Source: Oscillospiraceae bacterium (GTDB lineage Bacteria; Bacillota; Clostridia; Oscillospirales; Acutalibacteraceae). Taken from it: a stretch of DNA of 64,000 nt. The stretch covers positions 60,143-124,142 of the forward strand of contig SVOJ01000005.1 in NCBI GenBank assembly GCA_015066385.1, written 5' to 3'. The translations under genes were made by a program, and so were the position numbers. The notes under the pieces are model-generated. The model was not told the DNA's origin and searched no databases. It worked only from the letters and a program-made list of their open reading frames with translations. Position 1 is the stretch's first letter, and every line of letters starts with the position of its first letter. Positions 53,329 to 62,823 of this stretch are shown here, piece after piece.

Positions 53329-54015
53329 TTATTTTGCTTTATGCTTGATTTTCTTATCGGGAGCAATGGTCATATAAACCACGGCGGCAAGGCCTGCACC
53401 AAGCAAAGGTGCCGCAATAAACACCCACACGACCTTGAGTGCATCCGTGTTGCCTGCCAGTGCCTGCACAAGCGCGGGACCGAACGAACGGGCGGGATTG
53501 ACACTCGTTCCTGTAAAGAAAATACCGAAAATATGCACCAGAGTCAGAGTCAGACCGATCACAAGTCCCGCAACGGATGCATTGGAGGTATAATTGGTGA
53601 CACCGAGAATGGCAATGACAAAAACAAAGGTCAGAATCATTTCGACCAGCAAAGACTTTATAATGTTATCATCATACAATGCGTTTGCACCGAGACCGCC
53701 GCCATTGCCGACAAGAATCGACAAAAGCACAGCACCGACAATACCGCCCGAAACCTGCGCACCGAGGTACAGCAGAAAATCTTTCACATTCATACGTTTG
53801 GAGATGAGCATGGCAAGCGAAACCGCGGGGTTAATGTGACAACCCGACACATTGCCGATGCTGTAAGCCATGGCAACAATGACAAGACCGAATGCAAGCG
53901 CGGTCAGCAAATAAGAAACCTCACCGACTTCGCATCCCGTCACAACCGCTGTTCCGCAACCGAACAGAACAAGCGTTGCGGTACCGATGAATTCAGCAAT
54001 AAACTTACGCAACAT
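53329..54015 (-). CDS. MIP family aquaporin (AqpZ-like)
   Basis: A 228-residue, six-TM channel with both NPA motifs (residues 62-64 and 172-174, the second followed by RS). CHINPAVS and TSVNPARS match water-selective AqpZ more than glycerol facilitators, but selectivity is an inference. AAGGAGG lies 9 bases before the ATG at 54015; an ATG at 54024 touches that site. Confidence 0.9.
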   Translation of the reverse strand: MLRKFIAEFIGTATLVLFGCGTAVVTGCEVGEVSYLLTALAFGLVIVAMAYSIGNVSGCHINPAVSLAMLISKRMNVKDFLLYLGAQVSGGIVGAVLLSILVGNGGGLGANALYDDNIIKSLLVEMILTFVFVIAILGVTNYTSNASVAGLVIGLTLTLVHIFGIFFTGTSVNPARSFGPALVQALAGNTDALKVVWVFIAAPLLGAGLAAVVYMTIAPDKKIKHKAK

Positions 54016-54156
54016 ATTCAACATCCTCCTTTATATCTTTATTTCATTATACTGCCTTTGTTTTTCTCCGTCAATCGAAACTTACCATCCTGCTCATTTT
54101 TAGCAATATGCCTAAAAACGGCTGTTATTTTTTTCATATTGAGCAATATTTTGGTC

Positions 54157-54185
54157 TTGCAAACACCGTTTTGTTGCGTTAAAAT
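54157..54185 (+). promoter_or_regulatory. Predicted promoter of the secreted hydrolase gene
   Basis: TTGCAA, a 17-bp spacer and TAAAAT. Confidence 0.65.
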
Positions 54186-54220
54186 AAATGAGTATAAAAA
54201 GAAAAGGATGGTTCATACTT

Positions 54221-56071
54221 ATGAAAAAGACCCGTCGTATTATTTCTTTATTGCTTGCATTGACAATGCTTTGCAGTTGTTTTCTTGCTGTAACGGCCAA
54301 CGCAGTCGAAAAAGAAGAAATGTATCCGTCTATCGTCATTCCCGGCCTGTTCCAGGGCAGAGCCACGCTGTATGAAAACGGTGAAATCGCCACCACTGCA
54401 GACGGCGAACCTCTTGAAGCACCGTTTTTCCTGAGCGGCACGGAAGACATTATCGGTACGGCCCTTAAAATTGCAGGCATTCCGCTTCTGACCACGCTGA
54501 TGACCCAGCGCGACCATGATCTCAAATTTGCAAACGCACTCGGCACAGCACTGGGCGAAATTCTGCTCGGCAAAATCAAGAGCGACGAAAACGGCAAATT
54601 CATTTATGATGTACGCCCCGAACAGCTCAACACCGCTGTCAGCAATCTGACCGAAGAACAGAAGAATTATGTTTATGACACCATTCCGCTGACGACCTAC
54701 AAAGAGATCGCAGGCGAAGACAAACTGTATTTCTTCACCTATTTTTCTTTTGAAAATATGGACACCGTCACCGAACGTCTTTACAACCTGATTCAGACCG
54801 TCAAGGCAGAAACCGGATATGACAAAGTAAACATCGTTCCCATCAGCCAGGGCGGTTCCATCTGCAATTCCCTGCTTGAAACTTACAAGGATCAGGGTAT
54901 TTTCGATGACCTGAACCGTATTGTTTACGTCATTCCCGCACTCGATGGCAGCTACACCCTTGGTGACATCTATTACCACGGTCTGCTTGACGATGACGAA
55001 GCACTTTACAACTATATGTTCCCGCTTCTTCTCGATGGTGATCAGGAATGGCTGGGCTATCTCATCAACACCCTCATCAAAATCTTCCCCAAGAAAGTGC
55101 TCAACGACGTGCTTGACATTGCGGTCAATATTCTGATTGAAGATTATCTTGAATACTCCACTATGATGTGGGGGCTGATTCCGAGTGAATACTATCCCGA
55201 ACTTCGCGAACGTCACCTCATGGACGAGGACAATGCGATTTTGCGCGAACAGACCGACCGTTATTATCAGGCACAGTGCAACCGTGAAGAAAACATTCTC
55301 ACAGCCATTGAAAACGGTGTTGAGGTATTTGACATCGTCAACTACAACGATGCACTTTATCCCATCTGCGACAACTGGAACAAGTGCCAGGCAGACGGTA
55401 TCATTCAGCTTGAATCCACCTCCATCGGTGCATACGGTATCGGCGTGGATGTGCAGCTTCCCGAGGGCTATGTGCAGCAGAATACAAACCCCACCTGTTC
55501 GGATCCCGAAAACCATGTGCACATCGACCCCTACAACCTGCTTGATGCTTCCACGGGTCTTATTCCCGACACTACTTTCTATTTCTACAACGGTGACCAT
55601 GAACAGACCGGCAGAAACGACATTGTCATGCGTCTTGTTGTTGACCTGCTGACCGACCCCAATTTCAAGGATGTTTACACCTATGAAAAATATCCGCAGT
55701 TCAACACCGCAAGAAAAACAAGAGGCGCACAGGATAAGATCAATTCCATGAAAGTGTATCTTACGGATGAATCGGTTGATCCGGCTGTCAAAGAACGTCT
55801 TGCAGGTGTCATTGACAGAGCACAGGCACTCTATGATGACACTGCCTGCACCCCCGAAGAAGTTGCAGAACTTGAATCCTGCCTTGCAGAATTTGATGCC
55901 ATCCGCAGACTCATCACCACCGGCAGCGAAGAAGTACCCGTTGATTTCGGCGAAAAGCTGAAAAATGCATTCCTTGCATTCCTGACCAAGGTTCTTAAGT
56001 TCTTCAACGATGTTCGTTTTGCCCTTGTCGGCGGCCGCGGCTTTGTTGACATTCCCGGTTACAATGCATAA
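54221..56071 (+). CDS. Secreted alpha/beta-hydrolase-like protein
   Basis: A 616-residue protein with a signal peptide (residues 1-28, ending ANA). SIVIPGLFQGR matches the oxyanion strand of lipases. NIVPISQGGSI (about residue 205) replaces the usual GxSxG with PISQG, as in some esterases and triacylglycerol lipase relatives. The C-terminus is a helical segment. I start at the ATG at 54221 so that the signal peptide is N-terminal; an ATG at 54188 gives 11 more residues. The substrate is unknown. Confidence 0.72.
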   Translation: MKKTRRIISLLLALTMLCSCFLAVTANAVEKEEMYPSIVIPGLFQGRATLYENGEIATTADGEPLEAPFFLSGTEDIIGTALKIAGIPLLTTLMTQRDHDLKFANALGTALGEILLGKIKSDENGKFIYDVRPEQLNTAVSNLTEEQKNYVYDTIPLTTYKEIAGEDKLYFFTYFSFENMDTVTERLYNLIQTVKAETGYDKVNIVPISQGGSICNSLLETYKDQGIFDDLNRIVYVIPALDGSYTLGDIYYHGLLDDDEALYNYMFPLLLDGDQEWLGYLINTLIKIFPKKVLNDVLDIAVNILIEDYLEYSTMMWGLIPSEYYPELRERHLMDEDNAILREQTDRYYQAQCNREENILTAIENGVEVFDIVNYNDALYPICDNWNKCQADGIIQLESTSIGAYGIGVDVQLPEGYVQQNTNPTCSDPENHVHIDPYNLLDASTGLIPDTTFYFYNGDHEQTGRNDIVMRLVVDLLTDPNFKDVYTYEKYPQFNTARKTRGAQDKINSMKVYLTDESVDPAVKERLAGVIDRAQALYDDTACTPEEVAELESCLAEFDAIRRLITTGSEEVPVDFGEKLKNAFLAFLTKVLKFFNDVRFALVGGRGFVDIPGYNA

Positions 56072-56135
56072 AAAATAAATACCAATTTTACAGCCGGGGT
56101 CATGCACTCCGGCTGTCTTTGAAAGGATTCCTTTG

Positions 56136-57026
56136 ATGTTTGAACTCATACAAACAGGCGCGCACACCTATTATTTTGACCTGCCGAGCAAAATCGGAGT
56201 TTATGTCCGCGACCCTGACCATGTGTATCTCATCGACAGTGGGCCGCACAAGGACAACGCCAAAAGGGCGCTTCGCATTCTCAAAGAAAAGGGCTGGACC
56301 CTGCAAGGCATTATCAACACCCACGCCCATGCCGACCACATCGGCGGCAACCGTTATTTGCAGGAGCAGACGGGCTGTGCCGTGTTTGCATCGGACAAAG
56401 AGATTGACCTGACCCGCCACACATATCTTGAACCGACCACACTGTATGCGGGCAATCCGCACAAGGATTTGCGGCACAAACTCTTATTGGCACAGGAAAG
56501 CGATGCGGTCGGTTTTTGCGATGCACGGTTCCCGAAAGAAATTGAAGTCATATCCCTGCCCGGACACTCCCCCGAAATGGTTGCTTTCCGCACACCCGAC
56601 AACACAGTTTTTCTTGCCGACCTTTTGTGCAGTGAAAACACGCTGACCAAATACGGCATCACATTCCAGTTTGACATTGCCCGCCATTTGCAATCATTGG
56701 AAGAAGCAAAAACCTTAACTGCCGATGTGTTTGTATCTTCCCACGCAGAAACAACGGATCATATCATCCCCATGCTCGACATGAACATGCGGGAAGTGCA
56801 CAAAGCCGCTGATTTCCTTTTGCAGCAGTGCAACCGGAAGCAGACCTTTGATTCGCTCCTGCAATCGGTATTTGTGCATTATAACCTGACCATGAACCAC
56901 GCACAGCACGCACTTGTGGGAAGCACGGTACGGTCGTATCTGTCATATCTGTATGACAACGACAAAATACAGATTCTGTTTGAAGACAATATTTTGTATT
57001 ATCAATCCAATGAGAAGGAGTTGTGA
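56136..57026 (+). CDS. MBL-fold metallo-hydrolase
   Basis: A 296-residue protein. The zinc motif NTHAHADHIGG falls at residues 61-71, with later ligands in LPGHSPEMV and SSHAETTD. The C-terminal helices resemble the long tail of lactamase_B-like hydrolases. The ATG at 56136 has GAAAGGA 8 bases upstream. It is followed after 3 bases by a phosphodiesterase-like gene. The substrate is unknown. Confidence 0.85.
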   Translation: MFELIQTGAHTYYFDLPSKIGVYVRDPDHVYLIDSGPHKDNAKRALRILKEKGWTLQGIINTHAHADHIGGNRYLQEQTGCAVFASDKEIDLTRHTYLEPTTLYAGNPHKDLRHKLLLAQESDAVGFCDARFPKEIEVISLPGHSPEMVAFRTPDNTVFLADLLCSENTLTKYGITFQFDIARHLQSLEEAKTLTADVFVSSHAETTDHIIPMLDMNMREVHKAADFLLQQCNRKQTFDSLLQSVFVHYNLTMNHAQHALVGSTVRSYLSYLYDNDKIQILFEDNILYYQSNEKEL

Positions 57027-57029
57027 TTT

Positions 57030-57806
57030 TTGAAAACGCTGATTATTTTAGTGGACGGCATGCGACCGGATGCGATTGCCGATCTGCCGCAGGTGAAAAG
57101 GGTATTGCAGAAATCCGCTTACACCATGCACGCGCAGACGGTTATGCCGTCGGTAACTTTACCCTGCCACATGTCGCTGTTTCACAGTGTGACACCCGAA
57201 CGCCACGGCACAACCACCAACACCTACGCCCCGCAGGTCAGACCTATCAACGGCATCTGCGAAGTCACAAGAAAATACGACAAGACAAGTGCTTTTTTCT
57301 TCAACTGGGAAGAAATCCGCGATCTGTCCCGCCCGAATTCCCTTGATTTTGCTTACTTTTTCCGCGGCAGAACGGTCGGTTATGACATCGCCAACGAGAA
57401 AGTCACCCAAGCCGCCATTGACTACCTGTCAACCACTCCCACCGATTTCGCCTTTGTCTATTTCGGATATACCGACATGGCCGGCCACCGCCACGGCTGG
57501 ATGAGTGATGAATACATGACCGCCATGAACGCAAGCTGGGACTGCATTGAACGCATTCTCGCCGCCCTCGACGACGATTACACGGTTATCATTACCGCCG
57601 ACCACGGCGGCCATGACCGCACCCACGGCTCGGACCTGCCCGAGGATATGATTATCCCCGTGATCATCACCGGCGGTGCGGTTGAACAGAATTTCACCCT
57701 CGGTGAAACACTGGGGGATGTCAACATCATCGACCTTGCCCCGACCGTCACCACCTTGCTCGGCCTCCCCGCCGACGAAGACTGGGACGGAAAGAGCATT
57801 ATCTGA
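57030..57806 (+). CDS. Nucleotide pyrophosphatase/phosphodiesterase-like protein
   Basis: A 258-residue alkaline-phosphatase-superfamily protein. VDGMRPDAI (residues 8-16) and the nucleophile loop MPSVTLPCHMS match type I phosphodiesterases. Later metal ligands are FGYTDMAGHRHGW and TADHGGHDRTHG. It lacks a signal peptide, so it is probably cytosolic. The start is TTG at 57030 with AAGGAG about 10 bases upstream. It follows the MBL gene by 3 bases, so the two may act on one pathway. Confidence 0.85.
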   Translation: MKTLIILVDGMRPDAIADLPQVKRVLQKSAYTMHAQTVMPSVTLPCHMSLFHSVTPERHGTTTNTYAPQVRPINGICEVTRKYDKTSAFFFNWEEIRDLSRPNSLDFAYFFRGRTVGYDIANEKVTQAAIDYLSTTPTDFAFVYFGYTDMAGHRHGWMSDEYMTAMNASWDCIERILAALDDDYTVIITADHGGHDRTHGSDLPEDMIIPVIITGGAVEQNFTLGETLGDVNIIDLAPTVTTLLGLPADEDWDGKSII

Positions 57807-57811
57807 ACAAA

Positions 57812-57843
57812 AAAAAACACCTGCGAAAATCGGGTGTTTTTTG
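57812..57843. terminator. Intrinsic terminator
   Basis: AAAAACACC pairs with GGTGTTTTT around GCGAAAATCG-like loop sequence, shared by convergent genes. Confidence 0.8.
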
Positions 57844-57845
57844 TT

Positions 57846-58160
57846 TTATATGACCGTGATGATTCGTTGGACGATGTCCTGCAGGGGGATTCTTTTTTCA
57901 TGAGGAACGGTGGCGAACATGGCTTCAAGCTCGGGGAATTTTGAGCTCTCGCAGCCGAAGACAATGCTGTCTGCCGAAGTATGCAAGGCAGTGCAGATTT
58001 TATGCAATGTAACCACGCTCATTCCCTTTTTTCCCGTTTCGATGTCGGCTAAAAACTGTGTTGAAATGTTGGACATTTCCGCTAATTTCTCACGCGAGAG
58101 GTGCTGATATTCCCTGATATTTCGTATCCGTTTTCCGTATTCTGCATTTTCCGCATTCAT
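57846..58160 (-). CDS. XRE family HTH transcriptional regulator
   Basis: A 104-residue protein with an N-terminal HTH (residues 8-62: RIRNIREYQHLSREKLAEMSNIS...FLADIETGKKGMSVVTLHKICTAL) and a helical tail. It reads away from the four zinc-ribbon genes, and only 126 bases separate their start codons. It is thus a natural candidate regulator of them, but no operator could be fixed by eye. GGAGTGG precedes the ATG. Confidence 0.88.
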   Translation of the reverse strand: MNAENAEYGKRIRNIREYQHLSREKLAEMSNISTQFLADIETGKKGMSVVTLHKICTALHTSADSIVFGCESSKFPELEAMFATVPHEKRIPLQDIVQRIITVI

Positions 58161-58224
58161 GATTGACCACTCCTATAGATATAGTATAGTGCAATCAAAA
58201 GTTGCTTAAAATCATCTATAGTTA

Positions 58225-58253
58225 TTGACAAGCAAAATCTATTGTTATATAAT
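58225..58253 (+). promoter_or_regulatory. Perfect consensus promoter of the zinc-ribbon operon
   Basis: TTGACA, a 17-bp spacer and TATAAT, 34 bp before the first zinc-ribbon gene. Confidence 0.93.
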
Positions 58254-58286
58254 TGTGGAGAAAGTAACATTTTCGGGAGGTTTTTT

Positions 58287-59864
58287 ATGTTTTGTCAAAA
58301 ATGCGGAAATCAAATCGAAAACAATGCGCAGTTCTGCATCAAATGCGGTACAAAAGTATTCATTCAGCCGACGGTAGCAGAACCGCCGAAACAGCCTGTT
58401 GAGCCGATCATCGCCGAACCGGAAACCACGGAAAAGTCGAAATCGAAAAAAAAGAAGACCGGCAAGGCAGTGCTGATTTGCCTGCTTGTCTTTTTGTTTA
58501 TTGCCGCACTCGGCGTGGGTGCTTATTTCATGTTCCTTTACACTTCGCCGTCCAAGGAAATCGTGCAGACCATCGAAGCGGGCGATTTTGCGACAGCCGC
58601 GGAGCTTTATGATGCCAACATTGCCGATTCAGCAGTCGACACACAGGATATTGAAAGGGCAATTGAAGACAAACTGACCGCGATTCAACAGCAATATACC
58701 GATCTGACAACGGATTACACAACCGCCGTCACGCAAATCAATGCCATTCTGCGTTTTTCAAACGAAAACATTCAGCAAAAGGCGCAAACGGCACTCGCTT
58801 ATGTGGAAGCACTCAATGCATCCCGCACAGCTTTCGACACAGCAAAGCAATTTGCACAGCTGGGTAATTATCCGTCCGCAATCGAAAACTACAGGCTCGT
58901 TATTGACACGGATGAAAACTTTGATGCGGCACAGGCGGAAATTGTGAACATGATCAATCTCTACAAGCAGGTAATCATGGCAACTGCGCAGACTTGTGTG
59001 GAAAACAACGATTTTCTGACTGCCGTGCAGACTCTGATCAAGGCGCAGGACATTACCGGCAACGATACGGAAATTGCACAGAAGATCACCGTATACAAAG
59101 AACAGTTTATTCTGCAGACACTTGAACAGGCAGAATCGCTTGCAGGAGAAAAAGAGTATGTGCAGGCACTTGAACTGCTGACACAGGCACAGAACACCTT
59201 TGCAGACATAAGACTGGAAGATATGCTCAAAAAGTATGAAGGCCATTACATCGATTCCGTGCTTGCACAGGCAGATGCCCTGATTGCCGACATGAAATAC
59301 GACGATGCAAAAGCACTGCTGAACGAAAGTCTGAATACAGTCAGCGACAAAACAAAGCTGACCGAAAAGCTCAACAGCGTCGACAGCTACAGACCTGTTG
59401 CATTATCATCTGTGCATTTAATAGATTCACGCCGTTATAAATGGGCCAATGAAACGCTTACTGATTCATTCGGAAACACATATGACACATATTATATGCT
59501 TGATGGATTTGGTAGCGGCGGAACCTATGCCGTCTACAACCTTAACAAGGAATATACAACTTTTTCCGGAACTATCGTAGCCTGCAGCAATACAGCTTCC
59601 GATGCAAAATTTGTAGTACGGATTTATGTTGATGATGTTCTGCAATATACAAGTGTGCAGTTTGGAAAAACAACAGGAAAACTCGATTTCAATATTGATA
59701 CAACAAGTGGAACAAAATTAAAAATCGTTGCAGAATTAATTAACGGTAAAAGCTATTACTCCGGTTACAACAGTGCACTTGTCAATTGCACCCTCACCAA
59801 AGATCCTTCGGTGGTAACGCTTGAACCAGCAACCGATATTACTCAACTGGCAGAGGGAGAATAA
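58287..59864 (+). CDS. Zinc-ribbon, single-TM protein with helical-repeat and NPCBM-like ectodomain
   Basis: A 525-residue protein, first gene of the operon. A zinc ribbon at residues 3-20 (C3, C6, C17, C20) is followed by a Pro/Glu linker, a Lys-rich stop and a membrane segment at 61-84. Outside, helical TPR-like repeats run to about 365 (for example EAGDFATAAELYDANI, LGNYPSAIENYRLVI, EKEYVQALELLTQA). Residues 376-510 form a beta-rich domain like NPCBM carbohydrate-binding modules. GGGAGG precedes the ATG. The likely topology is zinc ribbon inside, sensor-like domain outside. The 3' part is more AT-rich than the 5' part. Confidence 0.78.
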   Translation: MFCQKCGNQIENNAQFCIKCGTKVFIQPTVAEPPKQPVEPIIAEPETTEKSKSKKKKTGKAVLICLLVFLFIAALGVGAYFMFLYTSPSKEIVQTIEAGDFATAAELYDANIADSAVDTQDIERAIEDKLTAIQQQYTDLTTDYTTAVTQINAILRFSNENIQQKAQTALAYVEALNASRTAFDTAKQFAQLGNYPSAIENYRLVIDTDENFDAAQAEIVNMINLYKQVIMATAQTCVENNDFLTAVQTLIKAQDITGNDTEIAQKITVYKEQFILQTLEQAESLAGEKEYVQALELLTQAQNTFADIRLEDMLKKYEGHYIDSVLAQADALIADMKYDDAKALLNESLNTVSDKTKLTEKLNSVDSYRPVALSSVHLIDSRRYKWANETLTDSFGNTYDTYYMLDGFGSGGTYAVYNLNKEYTTFSGTIVACSNTASDAKFVVRIYVDDVLQYTSVQFGKTTGKLDFNIDTTSGTKLKIVAELINGKSYYSGYNSALVNCTLTKDPSVVTLEPATDITQLAEGE

Positions 59865-59916
59865 GCAAGCTGACAATTTACACGGATATTAAGTAAATAC
59901 GGAAGGAGAATTATTA

Positions 59917-61251
59917 ATGTTTTGCAAATATTGCGGTTGCAGGTTGGATGGCGAAACTACCGTTTGCAGTACTTGTGGAAAAACTCTGTCTGCAAATATT
60001 ACTCCTGTTATAAATGAGGATGTTCAAATTTTGCAGGAGGATGAATTGAAAGATTCAACCGAAGAAGCAGCCGAATCGTCCTCGGATAATCTTCCCAGTA
60101 TGATGGACGAAGATGCGTCCTTGTGTGCCGTTGAGGATATGCCGGTAGTCACGGCAAAAAAGAAATCCAAAACACCGGGAATTGTTATTCTGCTTCTTCT
60201 TGTTTTGTGCATTGCTGTCGGAGGCGGTTATTATGCTCACATCAACAGCGACGAATATAAAACAGAGCAAGCACAGATGTATTTTAATCAGCAGGATTAT
60301 GAACAGGCAGAACAGTATCTGACGGATGTGAACACACCGCAGGCAAACGAACTGAGAAATCAGATTGCAATTAAAAAAGCAATCATTGCAATTAAAAATG
60401 AAAAGCTTGAAGAAGCTCTCAGTTTTCTGCAGAACATAAACACATCCACCGCAAATACAATTGTCAGTTTTCTGAATGTGGAAAATGCAAAACTTGCATT
60501 TTTTAATGAATATACATCAACCAGAACAAAAACACGCATTGTGGTAGAGTTGAACAAGGATTCCCGTTTTCCGGAAATGCTGGATTCTTATGATGATTTC
60601 AGTGATGCCATCATGGAATTTGAGCTGCATGGAAATGCAATTGAGCTACCGACTGAATTATATCAGCGGTATCTTTCATATGCAACGGCAGTAGATTATG
60701 CAAGCAACATCAATCCACCTTTTATTGATATGATTGACGTTTTCCGCAACATTGTAATCAGAATCACATCGGGCAAAGGAGACTATTACACGTACAGATC
60801 TTTGAAAAAGAGGTTAACGGCAGCGGAAAACGCATTGGATAAAATAGACGTTTTGCTGATTTCCAAAAATCAACGCTATTATATTTCGGATGCAACCGTA
60901 ATCAAAAACTGCAGGACCGAATCCAATGCAACCGGCACATACATCACCTTGTCCGATGATTATTTTGCAATACTTCGCGGAGCATACAATGCCTGCTCTT
61001 CTTTTGCCGAAGAAGAAGCTGCACACATTCAGGAAAGACTTCAGAAATGGGATCTTGACGACGAGATTTACAACCGTGAGCCAGATCCGGATTATGAACA
61101 TCCTCTATGGGCAAATACAAATTGTTCTGCGCTTGGAGCTATTTCCGATTATGAAAGCGTTTTCAAATCAGCCCGTACTCTGCAATTTCATCTTGTTTAT
61201 GATGTCCTCTATTACCTGCTGACCGGCACATATTTACAATCAACAGAATAA
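59917..61251 (+). CDS. Zinc-ribbon, single-TM protein with helical ectodomain
   Basis: A 444-residue protein, second gene of the operon, 52 bases after the first. The zinc ribbon uses C3, C6, C17 and C20. An acidic Ser-rich linker leads to a membrane segment at 87-107. The helical ectodomain begins with a TPR-like unit (QMYFNQQDYEQAEQYL) and then shares a ~300-residue region with the next gene (FLNVENAKLAFFNEY, LPTELYQRYLSYATAVDYA, LQKWDLDDEIYN). No known family. AAGGAG precedes the ATG. Confidence 0.75.
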   Translation: MFCKYCGCRLDGETTVCSTCGKTLSANITPVINEDVQILQEDELKDSTEEAAESSSDNLPSMMDEDASLCAVEDMPVVTAKKKSKTPGIVILLLLVLCIAVGGGYYAHINSDEYKTEQAQMYFNQQDYEQAEQYLTDVNTPQANELRNQIAIKKAIIAIKNEKLEEALSFLQNINTSTANTIVSFLNVENAKLAFFNEYTSTRTKTRIVVELNKDSRFPEMLDSYDDFSDAIMEFELHGNAIELPTELYQRYLSYATAVDYASNINPPFIDMIDVFRNIVIRITSGKGDYYTYRSLKKRLTAAENALDKIDVLLISKNQRYYISDATVIKNCRTESNATGTYITLSDDYFAILRGAYNACSSFAEEEAAHIQERLQKWDLDDEIYNREPDPDYEHPLWANTNCSALGAISDYESVFKSARTLQFHLVYDVLYYLLTGTYLQSTE

Positions 61252-61267
61252 AAAATCAGGTGATCTT

Positions 61268-62806
61268 ATGAACGATGATATTATGTTTTGTTATCAATGC
61301 GGCAACAAGCTGATTGACGAAGCTCTTTTTTGTCCTTATTGCGGCACCGCCGTCCGCAGTGCCCAACCCGAACCCACGCCTGCACCTGCACCCGAACCCG
61401 AACCCAAACCGGAACCGCCGCAACCATCTCCACTGCCGCCTGCACCGCAGCCGATCGTCATAAAGGTTCGCAAATGCTGCATCTGCGGCAATAAATTGGA
61501 CGATAACAGCGGTATCTGCACAAATTGCGGTTGCGATACTGCGAAAACAGTTTTTTTTGAAAGCGAAAAAAACGTCATGACGATTGTTTCCACTGCCCCT
61601 TCCTCCGAAGCCGTTGTCGCACCCGCCTTGTCTCTGCCGAAAATTCGTCTTTGCAAGGTCTGCGAAAGCGTTCTGGACGATGATTCCATATTCTGCGCAC
61701 ACTGCGGCAGCAACCTCACCGTAACAGGCTTCACGGAAAAAACAATTGAAAATGCAACCGAAGCGGAAGAACAGGTTTTGGCTGATGTCACATCCAGAAT
61801 CATTGCAACCAACGATCCCCCCTCGCAGGATGCCGCTAAAAACAATCCCTTGTCTGCCGGATTCAACAAAAACCTGCTGAAAGAAAAAAGATTTCAGATT
61901 CCGATGGTTGTTATTCTGATAATCCTTTTCGGGGTCTACTATTACTGTGTTTCAGATGCAGGCAGAATCCATCGAGCAAGCCTGTATGTGCTCGGCGGTG
62001 CACCCGAAGAAGTTTATTCCATTCTGCAGGATGTCAGTTCCATGCAGGCAAAAACCCTTATTGCCTTTGCAAATGTGGAAATCGCATATCAGAAGTATGA
62101 GAATGCATATGAAAACTCGTCCGATCTGCAGGATGCCACTACTGCCTACACTGCTCTGCACAAGATATTCAACACATTCAAAGAAGAGCAGGATACTTTT
62201 TATCTGCCTGACAATATTTACAACCGTTATTGCATCTATGAAGCAACATTTGAATATATTGATCAGCTGAACATTCCCCTCAAAAACATGATGCTTATAT
62301 ATCTGAATTATTATGAGGATGAAACGGCAAAAGAGGGCAACACCTTCACCATACAGACCTGGCAAAACCGTCTTGAAACGTGCGAAGAAGCATTGGAGGA
62401 ATTCAATACACTCTTAAGTTTTTCATCCCCACAGACCATCAACATAAGACAAAATGCCTATTACCCTGTACAAATCGTGTCTCTCAATCCCGGATCTGAT
62501 TTCCCTGAACTTGACAATTTACGGTTGGGAGTTAAACTCAGCCGTGAATTGGATGAGTTCAAAGACGGAGTTGCTTCCGAAATTGAGCATACGAAAGGCA
62601 GAATTGACACGCTGCTGGAGGAATGGGATGTGGATGCCAGACTGTACAACAAGAATCCGGAAACAGATTTTTCCGTTTCGCTGTTTTCGGATATTCTGCA
62701 GGACATTGACGGTATCTCATCCATCAACAAAAACGTAACCGTTCTGCGAAATATGATCAACGAAGATATTCTGTATTTCGCATTGAACGAAAAAATAGGA
62801 CGATAA
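61268..62806 (+). CDS. Triple zinc-ribbon, single-TM protein, paralogue of the preceding gene
   Basis: A 512-residue protein. It has three zinc ribbons: C8/C11/C22/C25, C70/C73/C84/C87 and C129/C132/C143/C146, the first two joined by a Pro-Glu repeat linker. The membrane segment lies at about 210-228. The ectodomain is recognisably related to that of the preceding gene (FANVEIAYQKYENAY, LPDNIYNRYCIYEATFEYI, LEEWDVDARLYN). It starts 16 bases after that gene with AGGTGAT before the ATG. The pair looks like a tandem duplication with later gain of two ribbons. Confidence 0.75.
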   Translation: MNDDIMFCYQCGNKLIDEALFCPYCGTAVRSAQPEPTPAPAPEPEPKPEPPQPSPLPPAPQPIVIKVRKCCICGNKLDDNSGICTNCGCDTAKTVFFESEKNVMTIVSTAPSSEAVVAPALSLPKIRLCKVCESVLDDDSIFCAHCGSNLTVTGFTEKTIENATEAEEQVLADVTSRIIATNDPPSQDAAKNNPLSAGFNKNLLKEKRFQIPMVVILIILFGVYYYCVSDAGRIHRASLYVLGGAPEEVYSILQDVSSMQAKTLIAFANVEIAYQKYENAYENSSDLQDATTAYTALHKIFNTFKEEQDTFYLPDNIYNRYCIYEATFEYIDQLNIPLKNMMLIYLNYYEDETAKEGNTFTIQTWQNRLETCEEALEEFNTLLSFSSPQTINIRQNAYYPVQIVSLNPGSDFPELDNLRLGVKLSRELDEFKDGVASEIEHTKGRIDTLLEEWDVDARLYNKNPETDFSVSLFSDILQDIDGISSINKNVTVLRNMINEDILYFALNEKIGR

Positions 62807-62823
62807 AAAGGAGAATATGAAAA

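Noticed and set aside
54248..56167. A 639-codon minus-strand open frame
   Set aside because: It is antisense to the secreted hydrolase gene, which has a signal peptide, a ribosome binding site and recognisable motifs.
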